DNA from: Bacteroidales bacterium
Lineage (GTDB): Bacteria > Bacteroidota > Bacteroidia > Bacteroidales > UBA1556
Reading direction: 5' to 3'
NCBI GenBank assembly: GCA_029935325.1
Contig: JAOZKO010000211.1
Span: 1 to 5,397, forward strand
Length of the DNA stretch: 5,397 bases
In this document: positions 1-5,397 of the stretch, piece after piece
Layout of the letters: every line of letters begins with the position of its first letter
How positions within the stretch are numbered: the first letter of the stretch is position 1
The notes under the pieces: model-generated
The model's input: the letters and a program-made list of their open reading frames with translations, nothing else
What the model was told of the DNA's origin: nothing
The model's database searches: none
Program-made: the position numbers and the translations under genes

Positions 1-37
1 TGACAAACAGAATAATGACGGCCAAATGTAATTTTGC

Positions 38-45
38 TAGTTTTG
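38..45 (+). promoter_or_regulatory. Possible promoter -7 element before the broken beta-barrel gene
   Basis: TAGTTTTG fits the Bacteroidota -7 consensus TAnnTTTG exactly. It would start transcription about 60 bases before the ATG at 112. No TTG stands at the usual distance upstream (around 11-20), so the -33 half is missing or degenerate, and an eight-base match with two free positions can arise by chance in AT-rich DNA. Confidence 0.3.
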
Positions 46-111
46 GTTGTTGTAAGCTTATGATTTGAATCAGAAGAGTTGAGTTCAATGCAGAATTAAA
101 TCTAAATCAAA

Positions 112-631
112 ATGAAAACAATCATCTTTTTTGTTTTTCTGATTTTATTAACGAATATATCTAAAGCACAAAATCATAAGCTTAAGCGGTTTGAGATAGA
201 GGTCTCGGCTGTTTTCTGGACTCCTTACTCATCACATCTAAAAGCTACCAGTGAGCATTTTCAATTTAACTTAAATAATGGAGCCTCGAGTAGTGATGGC
301 AGTTTTTCTGGATATGGTTCAACTATTGCTCCCGCATTAACAATAAATTATTATTTTAAGAACTATTTTAGGTGTTAGCTTAGGGGTAAAATATATGTAT
401 TTATATAATGATATGAATACAGCAAGTGAAGAGGTTCGTAATGATAATATAAAGAATAAGGCATATATCTATCATTTAACAGCAGGTATTTCAGGCAAAT
501 TATTAGATTCAAATATAGTAGGAATATACTATGGTATTGGTATGGATATTATTCCTTATTACTATATGGTTGAGGGCTATAAACCATTTTTGAACTTACA
601 TCCATCCACTCAAAACCTTCATCAACTTTAG
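112..631 (+). pseudogene. Frameshifted, 3'-truncated exported beta-barrel-like protein
   Basis: This reads as one gene in two frames. The first part (112-378, 88 residues) begins with a signal peptide: Lys2, a hydrophobic stretch at residues 4-14, and a likely signal peptidase I site after Ala19 (SKA|QN). It ends at a TAG at 376-378. The next frame has no stop from 347 to 629 and continues in the same style, with ILGVSLGVKYMYLYND from about 365. Removing one base near 347-375 would join them as INYYFKN-ILGVSLGVKY. Alternating hydrophobic/polar strands rich in Tyr and Gly, split by polar loops (for example EEVRNDNIKNK), suggest a small outer-membrane beta-barrel of about 170-200 residues. After about base 590 the reading becomes NLHPSTQNLHQL and stops, without the usual aromatic final strand, so the 3' end also seems lost. 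The two defects together favour decay over a sequencing error. The exact family is not recognised. Confidence 0.6.
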
Positions 632-673
632 GATTCATAACAACTGACTCAGAGGATTTAAGGGGTGTATAAA

Positions 674-770
674 ATTTCTCTGTGTATCTTAGTGTCTCCT
701 TTGCTGTATTTTGTGAAATAGCTGTAACACAGATTTGCACAAAGAAAACATAGAGTTTCTCAGTAGAAAT
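674..770. repeat. Imperfect inverted repeat, probable dispersed intergenic element
   Basis: The left arm (674-715) and the reverse complement of the right arm (728-770) align at about 28 of 42 positions by eye with one gap, around a 12-base spacer (716-727). Both arms are built from degenerate CTCTGTGT / CACAAAG / CACAGA words. That composition resembles the CTCTGTG/CACAGAG-type intergenic repeats I have seen scattered in Bacteroidota and some other bacterial genomes, but assigning it to such a family is inference. It lies between the broken end of the beta-barrel gene and the terminator of the neighbouring minus-strand gene. No transposase gene or target-site duplication is visible. Confidence 0.45.
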
Positions 771-790
771 ATTAGAAGGAAAAAAAACTC

Positions 791-821
791 AAAAAAAAAG
801 CCTGCAAAAAATGCAGGCTTT
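791..821 (-). terminator. Intrinsic terminator of the T9SS-cargo gene
   Basis: On the minus strand a perfect 10-base stem (AAAGCCTGCA / TGCAGGCTTT, plus-strand arms 797-806 and 812-821) encloses a five-base loop. It is followed at once by six more T residues (796-791), giving an unbroken run of nine T with the end of the stem. The hairpin begins 22 bases beyond the stop codon of the gene at 844-2139, as expected for a Rho-independent terminator. Read on the plus strand the downstream side is TAAAAATATTTTT, a poorer U tract, so it acts mainly for the minus-strand gene. Confidence 0.9.
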
Positions 822-843
822 AAAAATATTTTTGATGTTTATT

Positions 844-2139
844 TTAGTAAACAATCATTTTCTTAGTTGCAGTATTATTGTCAGCAGTAAATGTATAATA
901 ATATACACCAGCTGGTAAATTAGAAGCATCAATTTGAATTTGGTGATTTCCTGCAGTTTGTAAACCTTTAGCTATTGTCATAACTTGAGCACCTGCTACA
1001 TTATAAATAGTTACATTTACATTAGCTGCTTTATCAAGGTTATAGTTAATAGTAGTACTACCACTAAATGGGTTAGGGTGATTTTGAGAAACGTTAAGAA
1101 TTCCAACTTCATTTGTTTTAACAGATGTTTCATCGGCTGTTAAAAGTAATTCAATCCAATGGTGCTCATATGCATAACTTGCCATATAGCCTAAATGAGA
1201 AGTATAAGAAGTTGGTGCAGGATCAAAAAGGTCATCATCACTTTGAATATATGAAGAAGTCCATTCCCCTTTAGTATAAGTAGGGTATGTATCATCACCT
1301 AATTCTTCCATAGAAATAAAGCGAATACGATTCTTAGTTGTTAAAGTATCAACATTAGCAGTCCAAGTATAACCAGGGATAAAACCAAATGTTACAATAA
1401 CTTGCTCTCCGGCACCAATATTAAAAGGTGTTGCAGGACCAACTTTAAAATAATTTAAACCATTACTAGTAGTGTCACCTTCTGAACTTACTGTTAATGG
1501 ATACTTAAAAGTAATAACGCCTGCATCAGTACTGTAAATTTTATTCAAATCATATGGAACTGGACGGAAAACACAAGTGTCAGCACCATAATTAGTAATA
1601 AAATGAGAATGATTAAACCATCCTCTAGCATCAGTTCCTGCATTTCTTAATTGAATTAATAGTGTATCTACAACTGTAGCATCAGTATTACGTTCATATA
1701 TACAATACAGAGCAATTGAATCAACAGTATAAGGCATATCCCCATTAATTGTCAATTCATTTGGATCACTATACCATATAGACATAGGGTCAACACATTC
1801 AGCAATAGAGTGAATCCAAGGGCCTGAAAATCCCATTGTTCCATAATCTACAAGAATAGTAGTGTCTGGAAAGATATTATTTGCATTAACAGTACCAATT
1901 CCACCAAGTACATTGTCTATTGTAAAAGCTGCATTATACCATCTTGATTTGATAACCTTTGAGTTATTATTACGTTTGAAAAAGCTCTTAATCTCTGATT
2001 GAGCTTTAGTTTGTAACTCAGCTTGCGAAATATCGCTCACCTCTTTTTTACTATTTACGACTTGTATGTCATTTGCCTGCTGTGCAGTTAATAATCCAAA
2101 AGTCGCAAAAAATACTAATGTTAAGTAAATTTTCTTCAT
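844..2139 (-). CDS. Secreted protein with T9SS type A sorting domain, passenger of unknown function
   Basis: This 431-residue protein is exported in two steps. Residues 1-19 form a signal peptide (Lys2-Lys3, hydrophobic core, likely cut LTA|QQ) for Sec transport. The last 80 or so residues (about 350-431) are a type A C-terminal sorting domain of the type IX secretion system: NHPNPF at 353-358, then INYNLDK, VTIYNVAGAQV, LPAGVYYYTF and the basic KKMIVY end. By family knowledge, this domain directs passage across the outer membrane and is usually removed as the protein is released or anchored to the surface. Residues 36-66 are polar and charged. Residues 70-335 look beta-rich, with many Thr, Tyr, Asp and Gly, motifs such as YTVDSIAL (137-144) and VVDTLLIQL (156-164), and three cysteines (115, 146, 189). 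I see no catalytic motif and do not recognise the passenger; an adhesin-like or structural surface role is possible but unproven. Promoter and terminator suggest a single-gene transcript. Confidence 0.93.
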   Translation of the reverse strand: MKKIYLTLVFFATFGLLTAQQANDIQVVNSKKEVSDISQAELQTKAQSEIKSFFKRNNNSKVIKSRWYNAAFTIDNVLGGIGTVNANNIFPDTTILVDYGTMGFSGPWIHSIAECVDPMSIWYSDPNELTINGDMPYTVDSIALYCIYERNTDATVVDTLLIQLRNAGTDARGWFNHSHFITNYGADTCVFRPVPYDLNKIYSTDAGVITFKYPLTVSSEGDTTSNGLNYFKVGPATPFNIGAGEQVIVTFGFIPGYTWTANVDTLTTKNRIRFISMEELGDDTYPTYTKGEWTSSYIQSDDDLFDPAPTSYTSHLGYMASYAYEHHWIELLLTADETSVKTNEVGILNVSQNHPNPFSGSTTINYNLDKAANVNVTIYNVAGAQVMTIAKGLQTAGNHQIQIDASNLPAGVYYYTFTADNNTATKKMIVY

Positions 2140-2200
2140 AATTTCAATTGTTTAATAATTTAATTTGATTTAACGATTATTGTTCAGTATGTTAATTTTG

Positions 2201-2231
2201 CAAAAGTATAAAAAAACTCTTATAAAGACAA
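2201..2231 (-). promoter_or_regulatory. Bacteroidota-type promoter of the T9SS-cargo gene
   Basis: Read on the minus strand, TTG (2231-2229) is followed by a 20-base spacer and TACTTTTG (2208-2201). This is an exact match to the -7 form TAnnTTTG at the usual spacing from a -33 TTG. Transcription would begin near 2195, leaving a leader of about 55 bases before the ATG at 2139. The leader is AT-rich with no Shine-Dalgarno sequence, which is normal in this phylum. Confidence 0.65.
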
Positions 2232-2236
2232 TACTA

Positions 2237-2304
2237 TTATAGTTTAGTTGCATCTTTTAATAGTTAAAATATATAAATACAATTATTCTTTAACTAAACT
2301 GTAA
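2237..2304. repeat. 13-base inverted repeat between gcvP and the T9SS-cargo gene
   Basis: TTATAGTTTAGTT (2237-2249) and AACTAAACTGTAA (2292-2304) are complementary at 12 of 13 positions; the single mismatch (T2240/G2301) could still pair as G-U in RNA. The arms are 42 bases apart and the DNA between is very AT-rich. The repeat lies just upstream of the promoter of the T9SS-cargo gene and downstream of the gcvP stop. It could be a regulator binding site, a long-range stem in the gcvP 3' transcript, or chance in AT-rich DNA. Confidence 0.35.
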
Positions 2305-2341
2305 GACGTTTTTATTTCTAAAAAGTTACTGTACTATAAAG

Positions 2342-2360
2342 AGATTTTATAAAAAAATCT
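2342..2360 (-). terminator. Weak AT-rich hairpin after gcvP
   Basis: A seven-base stem (AGATTTT / AAAATCT, plus-strand arms 2342-2348 and 2354-2360) with a five-base loop begins about 48 bases beyond the gcvP stop. On the minus strand it is followed by CTCTTTATAG, only loosely U-rich. With one G-C pair it is a poor intrinsic terminator; it is the best candidate I see for gcvP, and some readthrough towards the downstream gene is possible. Confidence 0.25.
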
Positions 2361-2408
2361 ATAATATACACGTTATCAGCCTGTAGAGTGTGGTCTTGAA
2401 ATATATAA

Positions 2409-5279
2409 TTACATATAATTCTCAATAGGCTCACAGCTACACATTAGATTTCTATCACCATATCCATCATCAATTTTTGCTACTGTAGGCCAATATTTAT
2501 CAACTTTCACATGATAACTAGGGAATACAGCTTTCTCACGGCTATATGGTCTAGTCCATTCATCAGAAGTAGCAATATATAAAGTATGAGGTGCTTGGTT
2601 TACAATATTTATATCTCGTTCAGCCTTGCCATCCTCAATTTCTTTGATTTCTTTTCGAATCTCTTTCATGGCATCTACAAAGCGATCTATTTCGTATAAT
2701 GGCTCGCTTTCAGTTGGTTCTACCATCAATGTTCCATGAACGGGGAATGCAACTGTTGGTGCATGAAAACCATAATCCATTAATCGCTTAGCAATATCAT
2801 TAACAGGAATACCTGCTGATTTATGAAATTCATTACAATCCAATATCAACTCATGGCCAACAAAACCATTTTTCCCTGTATATAATATTTTATAGTCTTG
2901 CTCTAAACGTGCTTTTAAATAGTTAGCATTCAGTATTGCTACTTTAGTTGCTTCAAGCAAACCATCGCGTCCCATTAATTTAATATAAGCATACGAAATT
3001 GGCAATACCAACGCGCTTCCAAATGGAGCTGCTGACATTGCTGAGATTCCTTTTTCGCCTCCAGTTTTTACTATTGGGTGAGAAGGTAAAAATGGACTCA
3101 AATGTTTAGCTGTTCCTATTGGACCAACACCAGGACCACCACCACCATGCGGAATGGCAAAAGTTTTGTGTAAATTAAGGTGACAAACGTCAGCTCCAAT
3201 AAAGCCGGGATGAGTAAGACCTACTTGTGCATTCATATTAGCACCATCCATATAAACTTGAGCTCCATGCTTATGCATTAAGTCCATAATATCAATAATC
3301 GCTTCCTCAAAAACACCATGAGTGGAAGGATATGTTATCATCAATGATCCTAGATTTTCGCTATACTCTTCAGCTTTTGCTTTCAAATCTTCCAAATCTA
3401 CTTCCCCTTGGTCAGTAGATTTAACAATAACCACTTTCATCCCTGCCATAACTGCTGATGCAGGATTTGTTCCATGGGCAGATGCTGGGATTAAACATAT
3501 ATTTCGATGTCCCTCGCCTCTGCTTTGATGATAGGCCATAATCACACTTAAGCCTGCATATTCGCCTGCTGCTCCTGAATTTGGTTGCAAAGAAATTGCA
3601 TCAAAACCAGTGATTTTTGCTAGGTCACTCTTTAAATCCTCGATTAATTCAATATAACCTTGGGCTTGAGCTGATGGTACAAAAGGATGGATGTTTCCAA
3701 ATTCAGGCCAAGAAATAGGAATCATTTCTGATGCTGCATTTAGTTTCATAGTACATGATCCCAAAGGAATCATAGCTCTATTTAATGCAAGATCTTTTAT
3801 TTCCAATCTTTTGATATATCGCATCATTTCAGTTTCGGAGTGGTAGGTATTAAAAATCGATTGACTCATAAAACTATCACTACGCTTATAATTGTCGCTA
3901 TAACTTGCAGTATCAACAGAGTACAGTTCTGTTGGCGAAAATTCCTTATTGGCAGCCTTAGCAAATACACTTATTAATGTATTAATATCTTCTAAAGATT
4001 TTGTTTCATCCAAGCTAATACCAATACGATTGTTATCAAAAAAGCGAAGGTTTATCTCATCAGCTATTGCTAACTCATTAATCTTGTCTTTTGAAACACC
4101 ATTAGCTAACTCAATATATAATGTATCAAAGAAATTTTCGTTGAGTTGCTTATATCCTAGCTTTTCCAATTCTACTGAAACAGTATTTGCCATGGCATGA
4201 ATATCCTGGGCTATTTCAATAATTCCGTTGGGTCCATGATATACAGCATACATTCCTGCCATTGTTGCCAATAGAGCTTGTGCTGTGCAAATATTTGATG
4301 TTGCTTTTTCTCTCTTTATATGTTGCTCCCTAGTTTGAAGAGCCATACGTAATGCTCTATTTCCTTGTGCATCAACAGATATTCCAATTATTCTACCAGG
4401 AATATTTCTTTTATATTTTTCGGAAGTAGCAAAATATGCAGCATGTGGACCTCCAAAACCCATTGGTACTCCAAAACGTTGAGTTGTACCAAAGGCGATA
4501 TCTGCTCCCCATTGTGCAGGTGGCTGCAATAAACTTAAACTCATTAAATCTGCAGCAACACTCACAAGTGCTTCCACTTCATGAGCTCTACTTACAATAT
4601 TACTATAGTCCTCAATATTTCCCAATTGATTGGGATATTGAACCATATAGCCAAATACCTTATCGTTATACTCGAAATTAGTATAATCTGTAATAATTAA
4701 ATCTATTCCTAGCGGATAAGCCCGAGTTTTTAGAACTTCAATTGTTTGTGGAAAAAGATTAATGTCAGCATAAAAAGTATTTACACCACTTTTTACTTGC
4801 TTACGTGAGCGTGCATGATGTGCCAAAAGCATTGCTTCAGCAGCAGCAGTAGCCTCATCTAATAAGGAAGAGTTTGCAAGATCAAAACCTGTAAGCTCTG
4901 TAATTACTGTTTGGTAATTAAGAAGAGCTTCTAACCTTCCCTGAGAAATTTCAGCTTGATAGGGAGTATAAGATGTGTACCATCCTGGATTTTCAAAAAT
5001 ATTTTTTTGAATAACAGCAGGTAAAATAGTATCATAATACCCTAAGCCAATATATGTTTTGAAAATTTTGTTTTTACTAGCAATAGCTTTTATTTTACTC
5101 ATAAAAGCATATTCCGAAATACCTTTGTCAATATCAATTTCGTCTTTTAGACGAATAGATTTTGGCAGAGTCTTATCAATTAATGTTTCCATTGAATCCA
5201 CACCAATGGCTTTAAGCATTTCGTTTACTTGATCGTTACGAATGCCATTATGTCTTTTTATAAAATTACTTTTTACCAT
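2409..5279 (-). CDS. gcvP: Glycine dehydrogenase (aminomethyl-transferring), P protein of the glycine cleavage system
   Basis: The P protein is a cytoplasmic PLP enzyme that decarboxylates glycine and passes the aminomethyl group to the lipoyl arm of H protein; T protein and dihydrolipoamide dehydrogenase complete the cycle, yielding methylene-THF, ammonia and NADH. From the ATG at 5279 it has 956 residues, the usual length of the single-chain form, with both halves present rather than the split gcvPA/gcvPB form. The N-terminal half shows FIKRHNGI near the start and SLLDEATAAAEAM (138-150). The C-terminal half has MIPLGSCTMKLN (503-514), AHGTNPASA with His602, the Schiff-base lysine in NLHKTF (Lys705) and the glycine loop PHGGGGPGVGPIG (710-722). 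The end, DDGYGDRNLMCSCEPIE, is typical. The frame stays open upstream to a TTG at 5360, but family similarity begins at the ATG and the TTG overlaps a probable -7 element, so the ATG is chosen. No gcvT, gcvH or lpd lies in view, and no residue looks anomalous. Confidence 0.97.
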   Translation of the reverse strand: MVKSNFIKRHNGIRNDQVNEMLKAIGVDSMETLIDKTLPKSIRLKDEIDIDKGISEYAFMSKIKAIASKNKIFKTYIGLGYYDTILPAVIQKNIFENPGWYTSYTPYQAEISQGRLEALLNYQTVITELTGFDLANSSLLDEATAAAEAMLLAHHARSRKQVKSGVNTFYADINLFPQTIEVLKTRAYPLGIDLIITDYTNFEYNDKVFGYMVQYPNQLGNIEDYSNIVSRAHEVEALVSVAADLMSLSLLQPPAQWGADIAFGTTQRFGVPMGFGGPHAAYFATSEKYKRNIPGRIIGISVDAQGNRALRMALQTREQHIKREKATSNICTAQALLATMAGMYAVYHGPNGIIEIAQDIHAMANTVSVELEKLGYKQLNENFFDTLYIELANGVSKDKINELAIADEINLRFFDNNRIGISLDETKSLEDINTLISVFAKAANKEFSPTELYSVDTASYSDNYKRSDSFMSQSIFNTYHSETEMMRYIKRLEIKDLALNRAMIPLGSCTMKLNAASEMIPISWPEFGNIHPFVPSAQAQGYIELIEDLKSDLAKITGFDAISLQPNSGAAGEYAGLSVIMAYHQSRGEGHRNICLIPASAHGTNPASAVMAGMKVVIVKSTDQGEVDLEDLKAKAEEYSENLGSLMITYPSTHGVFEEAIIDIMDLMHKHGAQVYMDGANMNAQVGLTHPGFIGADVCHLNLHKTFAIPHGGGGPGVGPIGTAKHLSPFLPSHPIVKTGGEKGISAMSAAPFGSALVLPISYAYIKLMGRDGLLEATKVAILNANYLKARLEQDYKILYTGKNGFVGHELILDCNEFHKSAGIPVNDIAKRLMDYGFHAPTVAFPVHGTLMVEPTESEPLYEIDRFVDAMKEIRKEIKEIEDGKAERDINIVNQAPHTLYIATSDEWTRPYSREKAVFPSYHVKVDKYWPTVAKIDDGYGDRNLMCSCEPIENYM

Positions 5280-5357
5280 AATAATATTAATATTGTATTG
5301 TAATACCAGTGGTAAACAAGGCTTTATGCCTTTGCTTGCCGAAAATAATATAAGGCT

Positions 5358-5365
5358 CAAAGATA
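5358..5365 (-). promoter_or_regulatory. Probable gcvP promoter, -7 element
   Basis: Read on the minus strand, TATCTTTG matches the Bacteroidota -7 consensus TAnnTTTG exactly. About 18 bases upstream is only a degenerate -33 (TTTA near 5386-5383). Transcription would start near 5350, giving a leader of about 70 bases before the gcvP ATG at 5279. The leader can form a small hairpin (AAGGC / GCCTT, plus-strand 5318-5332). It lacks the conserved blocks of a glycine riboswitch and is too short for the usual tandem aptamer. Confidence 0.5.
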
Positions 5366-5397
5366 TAAAATTATGTAGGATATAAACTCTTTATTAA

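Noticed and set aside
549..740. Minus-strand open frame of 63 codons overlapping the end of the broken beta-barrel gene
   Set aside because: Its first half lies inside the inverted repeat and the rest is antisense to the pseudogene tail. It has no export signal or recognisable motif and no promoter that I can see, so it is probably repeat-derived chance coding.
3322..3528. Plus-strand open frame of 68 codons inside gcvP
   Set aside because: It is entirely antisense to the conserved C-terminal half of gcvP and its reading follows from gcvP codons; it is a shadow.
3949..4200. Plus-strand open frame of 83 codons inside gcvP
   Set aside because: It is antisense to conserved gcvP coding sequence, with no independent start signals or recognisable product.
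4436..4681. Plus-strand open frame of 81 codons inside gcvP
   Set aside because: It is antisense to the N-terminal half of gcvP; the Gln/Leu/Tyr-rich reading is typical of a shadow frame.
5281..5293. AT palindrome AATATTAATATT just before the gcvP ATG
   Set aside because: Self-complementary AT runs like this are expected by chance at this base composition and no partner site is seen.
5318..5332. Hairpin AAGGC-TTTAT-GCCTT in the gcvP leader as a possible attenuator or riboswitch
   Set aside because: The stem is only five base pairs, with no U tract after it and no conserved aptamer sequence; it is too weak to call as a regulatory element.

Overview
The window looks like chromosomal DNA of an AT-rich member of the Bacteroidota. 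Three things point there. A secreted protein carries a type IX secretion (T9SS) type A sorting domain. Matches to the Bacteroidota promoter form (TTG, about 20 bases, then TAnnTTTG) sit upstream of the genes. No Shine-Dalgarno sequence stands before the starts. I cannot name the genus.

Layout, left to right. At 112-631 (+) lies a broken gene for a small exported protein resembling an outer-membrane beta-barrel. It has a clean signal peptide, a single frameshift near 347-375, and an end that stops looking like a barrel near 590. Just beyond it (674-770) is an imperfect inverted repeat with arms of about 42 bases, which looks like a degenerate dispersed repeat. A strong hairpin terminator (791-821) ends the minus-strand gene at 844-2139. 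That gene encodes a 431-residue T9SS-exported protein whose passenger part I do not recognise. A 269-base AT-rich gap (2140-2408) holds its promoter, a 13-base inverted repeat and a weak hairpin. The rest is gcvP on the minus strand (5279-2409), the complete single-chain P protein of the glycine cleavage system, with its probable promoter near the right edge.

The genes show no functional link. gcvP is cytoplasmic one-carbon metabolism and stands without gcvT, gcvH or lpd in view. The T9SS protein has its own promoter and terminator, so the two minus-strand genes are probably separate transcription units. I found no RNA genes, CRISPR array, insertion sequence or phage genes, and no convincing new multi-gene system. 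The most notable items are the decayed beta-barrel gene with its adjacent repeat, and the uncharacterised T9SS cargo.
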